Assembly (NCBI GenBank): GCA_964450705.1
Contig: CAYVDB010000001.1
Coordinates: forward strand, 1 to 58,490
DNA: 58,490 nt
Direction: 5' to 3'
DNA from: CAYVDB01 sp964450705
GTDB taxonomy: Bacteria > Patescibacteriota > Minisyncoccia > Phycocordibacterales > Zambryskibacteraceae
Every line of letters begins with the position of its first letter. Position 1 is the stretch's first letter. A model generated the notes under the pieces. The model had not been told where the DNA came from. It did not search any database and was given only the letters and a program-made list of their open reading frames with translations. Position numbers and translations under genes: made by a program. This document shows, piece by piece, positions 15,370-22,747 of the stretch.

Positions 15370-15762
15370 ATGAAATATCTTGGGGTTGATTACGGAGAGA
15401 AAAGAGTGGGCATCGCTCTTTCTGACGACCTAGGTAAACTCGCATTTCCTCATAGTGTTTTGCTTAATGACAAGGATCTTCTTAAGTCTCTTAAAGATAT
15501 TTGCAATCAAGAAGGGGTAAACGCTTTGGTTATCGGAGAATCAAAAGATTTTCACGGCAAAGCAAACCCTATTATGGAAAAAGCTCAAGAGTTTGCTAAT
15601 CTTCTTCACGCAGAAATCGGACTCCCTATTTTTTGGGAGCCAGAATTTATGACCTCCCTTGAGGCAGAGCGAATTCAAGGTAAGAATGAAATGCACGATG
15701 CTTCTGCTGCTGCGCTGATACTTGGGAGTTATTTACAAAAACAAAACACAACAAACATATGA
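15370..15762 (+). CDS. ruvX: RuvX/YqgF-family RNase H-fold nuclease
   Basis: 130 residues. The RNase H-like acidic residues are in place: Asp in YLGVDYGEKRVGIALSD, Glu in LVIGESKDFHGK, and Asp in MHDASAAALILGSYL. YqgF proteins process the 5' end of pre-16S rRNA and have been proposed as Holliday resolvases. The ATG follows an AT-rich -10-like stretch with no Shine-Dalgarno sequence. The stop overlaps the next gene by four bases. Confidence 0.93.
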   Translation: MKYLGVDYGEKRVGIALSDDLGKLAFPHSVLLNDKDLLKSLKDICNQEGVNALVIGESKDFHGKANPIMEKAQEFANLLHAEIGLPIFWEPEFMTSLEAERIQGKNEMHDASAAALILGSYLQKQNTTNI

Positions 15763-16085
15763 TTTCGATAGATGATTTTAAGAAGATTGAAATACGAATT
15801 GGTGAGATTTTATCTGCAGAAGAAGTCTCTGGGTCAGAAAAACTTCTCCGTTTGAAAGTTGACTTTGGAGAGGGGAATCCCAGGACGGTTCTATCTGGTA
15901 TTGCAAAACATTTTCCTCAGGGTGATGGCCTTGTTTCAAAACGATGTGCGTTCATCACTAATCTTCTACCGCGTCCTCTTATGGGGGAAGTGAGTGAGGC
16001 AATGATACTTGCAACAAGCGGAGAAGATTTTTTCTCTTTGTTTGAAGTTCCAAATACTGTTCCTTTGGGATCTTTGGTTAGATAG
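15759..16085 (+). CDS. Free-standing tRNA-binding OB-fold domain (Trbp111/MetRS C-terminal type)
   Basis: 108 residues: a single tRNA-binding domain beginning IDDFKKIEIRIGEILSAEEVSGSEKLLRLKVDFG, with RTVLSGIAKHF and LMGEVSEAMILATS characteristic of the family. In many bacteria this domain is the C-terminal dimerisation/tRNA-binding part of MetRS. The metG at 47101 ends without it, so the two may work in trans. It overlaps ruvX by four bases. CsaA is an alternative name for similar proteins. Confidence 0.88.
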   Translation: MISIDDFKKIEIRIGEILSAEEVSGSEKLLRLKVDFGEGNPRTVLSGIAKHFPQGDGLVSKRCAFITNLLPRPLMGEVSEAMILATSGEDFFSLFEVPNTVPLGSLVR

Positions 16086-16123
16086 GATAAATAAGAACTA
16101 CTTCTGGTATATAATAGTTGTTA

Positions 16124-17140
16124 ATGATCCGTTCTTTCTTTGATTTTTTCCCTACACCAAAATTTTTAGAGATGCCTGCTCCGGGGCTATCTCTTTCGGA
16201 TAATGGGATTAGGTTTATTGAGCTGTCTCGTCATAAGAGAGAGTTTTCTTTAAAACGATATGATTTTGTGCCGTTTTCTACTCCGCTTATTGTCTCTGGG
16301 GTTATCCAAGACGCTGAAAAGCTCACTAAAGAACTTGGGGCGTTTAGAGAAAAGCATGACCTGCACTATATCCGAACCTCTCTTCCAGAAGAGCGGGCGT
16401 ATCTTTTTTCTACAGAAATTTCTCCGATGCAGTCAGAGCATTTGAAAACAGCAATTGAATTTTCTATTGAAGAAAATGTCCCTCTTTCTGTCGCAGAAGC
16501 TGTCTTTGACTACACAAAGATTCCTAAGAAGACAAAGAATGAAGTGGGGGGCACTAGGGTTTCGGTGTCAGTTTTTCCGACATCTGTAGTTACGGAATAT
16601 CTAAATGTTTTTCGTGGCGCCGGCTTTGAGCCTATGCATTTTGAAGTTGAGTCTCAAGCAATTGCTAAAGCTGTTGTAAAGAGGGGAGAGAATCGCACAA
16701 GCGTGATTCTTCATGTGGGTTTCGAAAAGATCGGGATATATATATGCGAAGGCCAAGCTGTAGTATTTACCTCAACCATTTCTATCACGCCGTTTGCCTT
16801 TGAGAAAAATTCCGAAGAAAATTCGGGATCCGAGAAAGAGTCCAGGGCAATGAAAGAAATCGTGGATGCGCTTAAGAAGATATTTCTTTATTGGCAAACA
16901 CAAGCAGAAAGAACTGGTGATAAGGAGAAGTTATTTGAGAAGGTTATTCTTGTGGGTAAGGAAGCAAGTCGTATAGGTCTTTCTCAGGCGATTTCTCAAG
17001 GGGTGAATATGCCAGTAGAGTATGGGAATGTTTGGCAGAACGCTTTTTCTCTAGATTCTTATATACCGGATATTCCAAAAGAAGAATCTATTAAATATGC
17101 AACAGCAGTAGGCCTTGCCCTAACTCATCCAATCTCTTAA
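16124..17140 (+). CDS. pilM: Type IV pilus assembly protein PilM
   Basis: About 338 residues with an actin-like fold. GLSLSDNGIRFIELSR is the first phosphate-binding strand region, and TSVILHVGFEKIGIYICEGQAVVFTSTI the second, both typical of PilM. It binds the cytoplasmic tail of PilN beneath the inner membrane. TATAAT at 16110-16115 ends eight bases before this ATG, so a leaderless transcript is likely; a TTG start two codons upstream is less probable. It heads the pilMNO operon. Confidence 0.9.
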   Translation: MIRSFFDFFPTPKFLEMPAPGLSLSDNGIRFIELSRHKREFSLKRYDFVPFSTPLIVSGVIQDAEKLTKELGAFREKHDLHYIRTSLPEERAYLFSTEISPMQSEHLKTAIEFSIEENVPLSVAEAVFDYTKIPKKTKNEVGGTRVSVSVFPTSVVTEYLNVFRGAGFEPMHFEVESQAIAKAVVKRGENRTSVILHVGFEKIGIYICEGQAVVFTSTISITPFAFEKNSEENSGSEKESRAMKEIVDALKKIFLYWQTQAERTGDKEKLFEKVILVGKEASRIGLSQAISQGVNMPVEYGNVWQNAFSLDSYIPDIPKEESIKYATAVGLALTHPIS

Positions 17141-17142
17141 CC

Positions 17143-17679
17143 ATGTTTAGTCTTCTCCCAGAAAACGAAAAAGATGTAATTTTAAAGGAGTATCGGGCTC
17201 GTCGACAAGTTATACTTGCCGTATTCGTATTTGCTCTTAGTGTTATTGCTTCCATATCTCTTTTCCCGTCTTTTCTTCTTTCTTCCATTCGTACTAAAGA
17301 AATAGAACAACAACTTTCTACGATTCGGGAGTCTCCAGTTTTACAAGAGCGAGTTACTCTAGATAAAACTCTAGTGGACACCAATCGCAAACTTGAGTTA
17401 TTGAGAGTCGGGACTACTACAATTTTTGTAAAAGATTTAGTAGACGATATCCTCGAAAGTAAAGGCACAACCTCAATTCGTATCAACGGCCTCTTGTATA
17501 AAAGAGAAGCTGGTAAGGTTTCGAATACATTGTCTATCACCGGAGTTGCTAGAGACAGAGAGACTTTATCTTTCTTTGTAAAAGAGCTTGAAAAAAGGTT
17601 TTCTCAAGTTAATCTTCCTGTCTCGAATTTTGCCAGAGAAAAAAATCCACAGTTTACTATTGAGGTGAAAGGCTTTTAA
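17143..17679 (+). CDS. pilN: Type IV pilus inner-membrane protein PilN
   Basis: 178 residues: a short cytoplasmic N-terminus (MFSLLPENEKDVILKEYRAR; PilN normally uses this for contact with PilM), one membrane helix at about 24-47, a coiled-coil stretch to about 90, and a ferredoxin-like domain with ITGVARDRETLSFFVKELEK. It starts two bases after pilM. Family call rests on layout and position more than on motifs. Confidence 0.85.
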   Translation: MFSLLPENEKDVILKEYRARRQVILAVFVFALSVIASISLFPSFLLSSIRTKEIEQQLSTIRESPVLQERVTLDKTLVDTNRKLELLRVGTTTIFVKDLVDDILESKGTTSIRINGLLYKREAGKVSNTLSITGVARDRETLSFFVKELEKRFSQVNLPVSNFAREKNPQFTIEVKGF

Positions 17680-17683
17680 TTTT

Positions 17684-18265
17684 ATGAAGAAAATTTCTCA
17701 CACACATAAAATACTCATAGTCGCTGTGTTTTTTGCTTTTATTTCTCTTAGTCTTTATGGGTTTCTTTTTTGGCAAGTAAAAAGTCAGAACGAGAAAGCC
17801 TCGACCCTTCTTCAAGAAGCAGAGCAAGATATTGAAAAGGAAAAAACTCTCCGCGCCGCAAAAATATCCCTTGAAAAAAATGAGACCCTTATTAAAGCTA
17901 TTGATACCTACTTTATCCCACGCGATGGTGTCGTGCCTTTTATAGAAGAGCTTGAAAAGCTAGGTAAAGATTCAGGGGTTATGCTTTCGGTAGGCGCTGT
18001 TAGTACTGAGGTAGATCCGAAAGTTAAGGATGATTTTAAGGAAACTCTCCGTCTTCGTTTAGAGACTACTGGTTCGTGGAAAGACACCTTTTATTTTCTT
18101 TCTTTAATAGAGAGTCTTCCGTATCGAGCTCAAGTTGAACAGATCGCTCTTTCTTTGTCTGGAGCGTCTGATTCTCTTAATTTTGGGAATGAGACAAAAA
18201 GGACTCCAAATAAAAATGAGTCATGGAAGGGTATCTTTGATGTAACTATACTAAAAATGCGATGA
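17684..18265 (+). CDS. pilO: Type IV pilus inner-membrane protein PilO
   Basis: 193 residues with one membrane helix at about 10-30, a coiled coil to about 75, and a C-terminal domain containing VPFIEELEKLGKDSGVML and the strand ETTGSWKDTFYFLSLIESLP that is typical of PilO. It pairs with PilN in the alignment complex. It starts four bases after pilN and overlaps the next gene by four bases. Confidence 0.87.
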   Translation: MKKISHTHKILIVAVFFAFISLSLYGFLFWQVKSQNEKASTLLQEAEQDIEKEKTLRAAKISLEKNETLIKAIDTYFIPRDGVVPFIEELEKLGKDSGVMLSVGAVSTEVDPKVKDDFKETLRLRLETTGSWKDTFYFLSLIESLPYRAQVEQIALSLSGASDSLNFGNETKRTPNKNESWKGIFDVTILKMR

Positions 18266-18606
18266 AATCATTTATTGAAAATATAAAAAAATATATCTCC
18301 TCGATTTCTTTAAAACCGAAGAAATCTTCTGAGTACAAGACGATTAGCGATAAAGCAAACCATGACTGGCGTCTTATGCTCTTGCTTTTCATATTCTTTG
18401 TAATTGGCGTTGTATTTCTTGATGCTTTTATTTTTGTAAAAGCAAGCAAAGGAGAGATTTTTCTTGCTGTTGAAAAAAGTGAAGAGGCACGGGCCCCTTT
18501 AAGTGAAAAAAGACTTGGAGATGCAGTAGAGCAGTTTGAATCTCGTAGAAAAAATCTAGAAGGGCTTAAATTAAATCCGCCCACGACTACTGATCCGTCT
18601 TTGTAG
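18262..18606 (+). CDS. Single-pass membrane protein at the end of the pilMNO operon
   Basis: 114 residues: a basic cytoplasmic N-terminus, one membrane helix at about 35-55, then a charged helical region and a Pro/Thr-rich tail. It takes the place of pilP but lacks any lipobox or PilP-like motif. The overlap with pilO suggests a role in the pilus platform; this is inference from position only. Confidence 0.65.
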   Translation: MKSFIENIKKYISSISLKPKKSSEYKTISDKANHDWRLMLLLFIFFVIGVVFLDAFIFVKASKGEIFLAVEKSEEARAPLSEKRLGDAVEQFESRRKNLEGLKLNPPTTTDPSL

Positions 18607-18633
18607 TTTGATTAGGATTTTAGATTTTTTTAC

Positions 18634-18667
18634 AAAAAGCCACCAGAGGTCTTAAGACATGGTGGCT
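18634..18667 (-). terminator. Terminator of the minus-strand lipoprotein gene
   Basis: On the minus strand AGCCACCA pairs with TGGTGGCT, followed by five T residues. Confidence 0.8.
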
Positions 18668-18673
18668 AGTAGA

Positions 18674-19099
18674 TCAGCGAGGATTAGCAGACTGAACTCC
18701 ATATACAAGCTTCTCCTCGTGAGACGCTCGGTGTTTCTCGATGAAGGGTTCGTTTCTGTCCGCTGCTTGAACGGTGTAAATATCCCCGATGGCAGTTCGC
18801 TCATACGTCTCGCGCGAGACGTATAGTGTCCTTTGCTTTCTCAGGCGTTCTGTGTCCGACCCTGTCCAACCTTCAATTACAACAGTCCACTGTTCCCGAC
18901 GTCGATGGAATATCGGCACAGGGATAAAGGTTGTGATTGTCGTCTTTCCGACAGGCCGGATAATTGGGATAAGGATGATTTGCACCCACTTCTTTTCTGG
19001 CTGGTGGTCTTTCCTGGTCACAGTTCCAGAACTGATAAGCGGCTCTTTAGAGCACGCTATCAGAAGCAGGGAAGTGATTGCAATGACTAAACGCTTCAA
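18674..19099 (-). CDS. Putative lipoprotein, function unknown
   Basis: 141 residues from a TTG start at 19099: signal peptide KRLVIAITSLLLIAC with the lipobox Cys at residue 16. The mature part is basic and contains a beta-rich segment (KWVQIILIPIIRPVGKTTITTFIPVPIF) and WTVVIEGWTGSDTERLRKQ. The TTG is chosen because AGGAGG lies eight bases upstream; the nearby ATG leads to a stop after three codons. It has its own promoter and terminator and C-ending codons: one of the single-gene cassettes. Family not recognised. Confidence 0.72.
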   Translation of the reverse strand: MKRLVIAITSLLLIACSKEPLISSGTVTRKDHQPEKKWVQIILIPIIRPVGKTTITTFIPVPIFHRRREQWTVVIEGWTGSDTERLRKQRTLYVSRETYERTAIGDIYTVQAADRNEPFIEKHRASHEEKLVYGVQSANPR

Positions 19100-19147
19100 A
19101 GCAGCATCCTCCTGTTGATTTAAAGGTCTTTTGAGTCTCTACCTAAT

Positions 19148-19177
19148 ATTATAGCATATATTATGCTTATTTGTCAA
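19148..19177 (-). promoter_or_regulatory. Promoter of the minus-strand lipoprotein gene
   Basis: On the minus strand TTGACA (19177-19172), an 18-base spacer and TATAAT (19153-19148) precede a leader of about 40 bases with AGGAGG. Confidence 0.8.
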
Positions 19178-19243
19178 TAGAATGCTCCGAAGTGTTTGAC
19201 AAGCGTGGCGTCTATAACTGACACAAGTATTTTGCGGTTACAT

Positions 19244-19261
19244 GTGCCCCCGGTGGGAATC
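19244..19261 (-). pseudogene. Remnant of a tRNA 3' end
   Basis: The minus strand reads GATTCCCACCGGGGGCAC, one mismatch from the T-arm/acceptor end of tRNA-Arg (GATTCCTACCGGGGGCAC), 135 bases downstream of the intact tRNA-Arg(TCT). The rest of the cloverleaf is missing. A flanking CACAAGTATTTT also occurs near tRNA-Arg(GCG). Confidence 0.7.
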
Positions 19262-19352
19262 TTTCGTTACACGAACAGTATACCTTTTGGATTTTTTGTT
19301 CGTATAACTCCAAAAAATCTCAAAAGCTTTTCGATTCCTACGGTTCCTCCAG

Positions 19353-19393
19353 CAAACAAAAAATCCGGACCAGAAGTCCGAACTTTTTGTTTG
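19353..19393 (-). terminator. Trailer hairpin of tRNA-Arg(TCT)
   Basis: Outer arms CAAACAAAAA/TTTTTGTTTG and the inner stem TCGGAC/GTCCGG, the inner part shared with the tRNA-Lys trailer at 8135-8170. It starts two bases after the discriminator. Confidence 0.75.
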
Positions 19394-19395
19394 GG

Positions 19396-19467
19396 TGCCC
19401 CCGGTAGGAATCGAACCTACATCAAAGCCTTAGAAGAGCTCTGCTTTATCCATTAAGCTACGGGGAC
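19396..19467 (-). tRNA. tRNA-Arg (anticodon TCT)
   Basis: A 72-base cloverleaf: acceptor GTCCCCG/CGGGGGC, D arm GCTT/AAGC, anticodon loop CTTCTAA, T arm GTAGG/CCTAC, discriminator A, followed by CCC rather than CCA. It reads AGA/AGG. Confidence 0.94.
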
Positions 19468-19510
19468 AGATACCTTTTATACTACATGACCACAGGGAAG
19501 TGAAATAGTA

Positions 19511-20080
19511 CTACCTTCCCTTAACCTCTTTGTACCGGAAGCAATTTTTGAGATGATCATTTGCCATTCCTACTGCCTGCATATGGGCATATATTGTGGT
19601 TGGTCCGAGAAATTTAAAACCTCTTATTTTTAGATCATTTGCAAATTTTGTTGCTTCTTTTGTGGTGACAGGAAGTTCTTCTAGGGACTTTCTTCTTCCA
19701 TCAATAGGTTTTCCTTCAACAAAACCCCACATATAAGAGGTAAAGCTTCCAAACTCTTTTTTTACTTCGAGAAAACGTTTTGCATTATTGATAGTAGCTT
19801 CAATCTTTAATCTGTTTCGTATGATTCCGGTATCTTTTAGTAAGCGAGTCACATCTTTTTTTGAAAATAGAGCAACTTTATTTGGGTTGAAATTCGCAAA
19901 AGCTTTTTTATAGCCTTTTCTTCGGTGAAGTATTGTCCTCCAGGATAGACCGGCCTGTGCACTTTCAAGTACTAGGAATTCGAATATTTTTTTATCGTCA
20001 TATGTCGGCACGCCCCACTCTGTGTCATGGTATGAGATCATTAACGCATCATTTTTAGGCCATGGGCAACGTTTTTTCAT
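19511..20080 (-). CDS. tag: DNA-3-methyladenine glycosylase I
   Basis: 189 residues of the Tag family: CPWPKNDALMISYHDTEWGVP at the N-terminus (zinc-binding Cys and the conserved HDTEWG), ESAQAGLSWRTILHRR, and the C-terminal GFKFLGPTTIYAHMQAVGMANDH with the second zinc-ligand region. It removes 3-methyladenine from DNA. The ATG lies one base after the discriminator of tRNA-Leu(CAG) on the same strand, so processing of the tRNA 3' end would create an mRNA that starts almost at AUG. Confidence 0.95.
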   Translation of the reverse strand: MKKRCPWPKNDALMISYHDTEWGVPTYDDKKIFEFLVLESAQAGLSWRTILHRRKGYKKAFANFNPNKVALFSKKDVTRLLKDTGIIRNRLKIEATINNAKRFLEVKKEFGSFTSYMWGFVEGKPIDGRRKSLEELPVTTKEATKFANDLKIRGFKFLGPTTIYAHMQAVGMANDHLKNCFRYKEVKGR

Positions 20081-20081
20081 G

Positions 20082-20163
20082 TGAGCACGGGGAGATTTGA
20101 ACTCCCAAGGATTACTCCATACGCTTCTGAGACGTACGCGTATACCAATTCCGCCACGCGCTC
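20082..20163 (-). tRNA. tRNA-Leu (anticodon CAG)
   Basis: An 82-base class II tRNA: acceptor GAGCGCG/CGTGCTC, anticodon loop CTCAGAA, a variable arm, T arm GGGAG TTCAAAT CTCCC, discriminator A. CCA is not encoded. It is co-oriented with tRNA-Val upstream and tag directly downstream. Confidence 0.93.
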
Positions 20164-20190
20164 ATCCTTGAATGTTCGGGATCGTTTTTC

Positions 20191-20266
20191 TGGTGGGCGA
20201 TACAGGACTCGAACCTATGACCTTCCCGGTGTAAACGGGTTGCTCTACCAACTGAGCTAATCGCCC
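20191..20266 (-). tRNA. tRNA-Val (anticodon TAC) with encoded CCA
   Basis: Acceptor GGGCGAT/ATCGCCC, D arm GCTC/GAGC, anticodon loop TTTACAC, T arm ATAGG TTCGAGT CCTGT, discriminator A followed by CCA. It is the only clear tRNA in the window with the CCA end in DNA. An extended -10 TGCTATACT (hexamer 20292-20287, minus) lies upstream and probably drives Val-Leu-tag. Confidence 0.93.
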
Positions 20267-20341
20267 TTTATGAATGCAATAGCTAGAGTATAGCAAAGAA
20301 GGCCTTTTATCAAGAGAAGCTCTCTGTTAGAGTGTCAAGGC

Positions 20342-21067
20342 ATGTCTCTCTCTATCCCAATAATTTACGAAGACAAAGATTGTCTGGTTATAAATAAGCC
20401 AGCAGGGCTTATTGTGCATCCTGATGGAAAAACCACAGAAGAAAGCGTTACTTCTTGGGTTCTAGAAAATTTTCCTTCTTTGAAGGATGTGGGCGAGCCA
20501 CTTATTCTTTCTTCTGGTGAGACTATTCCTCGCCCTGGAATTGTTCACCGATTGGATAGAGAAACTTCTGGAGCCCTTCTAATTGCTAAAACAGACAAGG
20601 CTTTTGCTTCCCTTAAGAAACAATTTCAAAAAAGAAATATTGAAAAAGAGTATCACGCTTTTGTATACGGGAATATTTCGCAGGACTTCGGAACTATTGA
20701 TCGCCCTATCGGGAGAAGCCGAAGTGATTTTAGACAATGGTCGGCTCAACGTGGAACTCGTGGAGAATTGCGGCCCGCTATTACTAGGTATGAAGTAAAA
20801 AAAAGAGGGGAAGATGCAACCTTAGTAGCCGCTCAACCTCTTACAGGGCGTACTCATCAGATCAGGGTTCATTTTAAAGCGATTAACCATCCAGTAGTAA
20901 GCGATTCTCTATATGCTCCAAAGATGCCTTCTCTTCTTGGCATGGATCGTCTTGCGTTACACGCTTACTCTATAGGGTGGAGATCTTTAGAAGGGGAGAT
21001 GCGTGTTGTTACAGCTCCGTATCCTCAGGATTTTGAGGGGGCGATTCAAGAGATTAATAGAAATTAG
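20342..21067 (+). CDS. RluA-family pseudouridine synthase
   Basis: 241 residues. YEDKDCLVINKPAGLIVHP, the catalytic motif PRPGIVHRLDRETSGALLIAK with Asp in HRLDRETSG, EKEYHAFVYG, and LTGRTHQIRVHFKAINHPVVSD are all in RluA/RluD order. There is no N-terminal S4 domain, unlike RluD. The rRNA or tRNA target site cannot be told. The ATG follows a TAGAGT -10-like element by eight bases. Confidence 0.94.
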   Translation: MSLSIPIIYEDKDCLVINKPAGLIVHPDGKTTEESVTSWVLENFPSLKDVGEPLILSSGETIPRPGIVHRLDRETSGALLIAKTDKAFASLKKQFQKRNIEKEYHAFVYGNISQDFGTIDRPIGRSRSDFRQWSAQRGTRGELRPAITRYEVKKRGEDATLVAAQPLTGRTHQIRVHFKAINHPVVSDSLYAPKMPSLLGMDRLALHAYSIGWRSLEGEMRVVTAPYPQDFEGAIQEINRN

Positions 21068-21112
21068 AGGGTTGCGGTTGGAAGTTCCCTGTGGTAGATT
21101 GGTTGCCTATAT

Positions 21113-21538
21113 ATGACACAAGTAAGAGCAAACACTACGCCCGTTGATGTAGCTTCTCGCCAGAAGCTTGATATTCACGCTGGAGATACTGTCAAAGTGT
21201 GGCAAAAAATTCAGGAAAAAGGCAAAACACGATCTCAGCTTTTTGAGGGGCTTGTTCTTGCGGTAAAGCATGGCAAAGAAGCAGGAGCTACGTTTACAGT
21301 ACGTCGCGTAGCAAGCGGTGTTGGGGTTGAGAAGATTTTTCCACTCTATTCTCCTTTGATTGATAAAATAACCATAACCAAGAGAGCGCAAATTCGTAGC
21401 GCAAAGCTTTATCATGTTCGAAAGAAAGCGGCAAAGGAGATAAAACGACAGATGAGACATACACGTGCTGTTGCCCCTGTTGATGATGAAGAGGAGATAG
21501 TGGAAGTTGCTAAAGAAGAAGCTGTTTCTCAAGAATAA
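21113..21538 (+). CDS. rplS: 50S ribosomal protein bL19
   Basis: 141 residues. GDTVKVWQKIQEKGKTRSQLFEGLVLA and TVRRVASGVGVEKIFPLYSPLIDKI are diagnostic for L19, which sits at the subunit interface. The C-terminus has an acidic extension of about 20 residues (DDEEEIVEVAKEE) beyond the usual end. TTGCGG-17-TAGATT lies just upstream, giving a very short leader. Confidence 0.97.
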   Translation: MTQVRANTTPVDVASRQKLDIHAGDTVKVWQKIQEKGKTRSQLFEGLVLAVKHGKEAGATFTVRRVASGVGVEKIFPLYSPLIDKITITKRAQIRSAKLYHVRKKAAKEIKRQMRHTRAVAPVDDEEEIVEVAKEEAVSQE

Positions 21539-21563
21539 AAAAGCGCTTTGCGTTTTTTTTCGA
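21537..21563 (+). terminator. Terminator of rplS
   Basis: AAAAAGCGC TTT GCGTTTTTTT: a short GC core flanked by A and T tracts that can also pair. Confidence 0.65.
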
Positions 21564-21615
21564 GTTGTAAATTAATGTTACTTTGGCTACTATAGGCGGG
21601 TTATTGTTTTTATTT

Positions 21616-21698
21616 GCGCAGGTGGCGAAATTGGTAGACGTACTACCTTGAGGTGGTAGCGCCCGTAGGGCATGGAGGTTCGAGTCCTCTCCTGCGCA
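21616..21698 (+). tRNA. tRNA-Leu (anticodon GAG)
   Basis: An 83-base class II tRNA: acceptor GCGCAGG/CCTGCGC, anticodon loop TTGAGGT, a variable arm GCGCCCGTAGGGC, T arm GGAGG TTCGAGT CCTCT, discriminator A. CCA is not encoded. Confidence 0.94.
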
Positions 21699-21786
21699 CT
21701 AGCATAGTTTTAAGACTCTCGACTATTATATTTTTTTACTTTCTGATGTGTAATCCACACGGACTTTTCATATTTTGTCCGTTATT

Positions 21787-21939
21787 ATGTACGCCGACCC
21801 GCTCTTTCCGAAAGCCTTAAAAAGTAAAAAATCATTTTCCTATCGCGCGTTTCTAAAGGGAATGATGGTTTACTTTCGAAACCTTTCCAAGAAAACCGCT
21901 CTGCATAATGCAATGAGCGGTTTTCTTGTTTTAGAATAG
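21787..21939 (+). CDS. Possible 50-residue basic peptide (doubtful)
   Basis: In the 375-base gap between tRNA-Leu and the gene at 22074, a frame from ATG 21787 to TAG 21939 encodes a basic peptide opening MYADPLFPKALKSKKSF. It has no Shine-Dalgarno sequence and overlaps a strong hairpin (21889-21927), so it may be a chance frame within a non-coding transcript. A weaker hairpin, CGGAC/GTCCG, lies just upstream. Nothing else is recognised in the gap. Confidence 0.25.
   Translation: MYADPLFPKALKSKKSFSYRAFLKGMMVYFRNLSKKTALHNAMSGFLVLE
21889..21935 (+). terminator. Strong hairpin with T-rich tail
   Basis: AAGAAAACCGCTC pairs exactly with GAGCGGTTTTCTT around TGCATAATGCAAT (itself partly palindromic), followed by GTTTTAG. 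It probably ends the tRNA-Leu transcript or a small RNA behind it. Confidence 0.65.
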
Positions 21940-22073
21940 TTTTGAAGTATTTCTATTAGAAGAAAATCGACAAATTTTATTTTCGATTTTCTAATCTGTT
22001 TTACACATGAAAAAAATCTTTAATTTCTATAGTCTTCTAAGAAGAACTGAACCTTAACTCTCTGGAGCTTTCT

Positions 22074-22673
22074 ATGCAATCAGCCTTGAAGCCTCGCGAT
22101 GTTCCTCTTGAACTCGCAGAGCAGTTTTTAAGTCTCGTGCGTGGCAGGGGAATCAGCACTCGTCCTCCGCGAGGATCAAATCTCAACCGCAAAGCAATAA
22201 AGGGCGATCTTGCGGAGTTGGTCAGATCTCTCATAGTGAAGTTGGGCCTTGAAATTACTTCGGCTACAACTTCGCAAGAGCAGCTGACACTTCTGCTCGG
22301 TGTTCGTCCTAGACACGTGAACCTTCCTGTGTGCCGAGAGGTTGCTAGTGTAATAATGAAAAGATATCCGTCACCACAAAGTCGGAAAACCCCACTATCC
22401 TCAGAGCAAGTAGACACACTCACTGTGTGTTTTGCTTGTTTCTTTGTGAGAGAAGGGTTTCGTGGCCAGATGCGTTGGCGAGAATCTTTAGATCCTCTTC
22501 GGAATCTTGTCGTGAATGTCCTTCTTTCTCTGGGGCATACTCTAGAGGATAGCGTTAGGCTCAAGGTTGTCATTTGGCCAAGAGTTTCTAACTGGGCCTG
22601 CCTTGCAAGAAAGGACGGCGCGCACCACGAGCAGATTTCCATTTCAGAAGGGCTTGCAAGAAAGTCTGCGTAG
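22074..22673 (+). CDS. Orphan protein of unknown function (single-gene cassette)
   Basis: 199 residues, basic, with no signal peptide or membrane helix. Segments such as RGISTRPPRGSNLNRKAIKGDLAELVRSLI and RWRESLDPLRNLVVNVLLSLGHTLE look helical. No family is recognised. It has an upstream inverted repeat AGAAAATCG/CGATTTTCT that overlaps a weak TCGACA-17-TCTAAT promoter, a weak purine-rich ribosome-binding site CTGGAGC, and a clean terminator. Codon use is GC-richer than in rplS or the neighbouring core genes. A minus-strand frame over the same bases is a shadow. Confidence 0.6.
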   Translation: MQSALKPRDVPLELAEQFLSLVRGRGISTRPPRGSNLNRKAIKGDLAELVRSLIVKLGLEITSATTSQEQLTLLLGVRPRHVNLPVCREVASVIMKRYPSPQSRKTPLSSEQVDTLTVCFACFFVREGFRGQMRWRESLDPLRNLVVNVLLSLGHTLEDSVRLKVVIWPRVSNWACLARKDGAHHEQISISEGLARKSA

Positions 22674-22686
22674 CCATGAGGGAAAG

Positions 22687-22718
22687 AGCCACGAACAAAA
22701 TTCGTGGCTTTATTTATT
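22687..22718 (+). terminator. Terminator of the 22074 gene
   Basis: AGCCACGAA pairs with TTCGTGGCT around CAAAA, followed by TTATTTATT. Confidence 0.85.
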
Positions 22719-22747
22719 CTCGTTTTTTGCTACACTCCTCTGCACAT

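Noticed and set aside
19196..19456. Plus-strand frame spanning tRNA-Arg
   Set aside because: It crosses the tRNA and the repeat remnant; no start signals.
22037..22642. Minus-strand frame of 201 codons
   Set aside because: It is the antisense shadow of the gene at 22074, which has a terminator on the plus strand.
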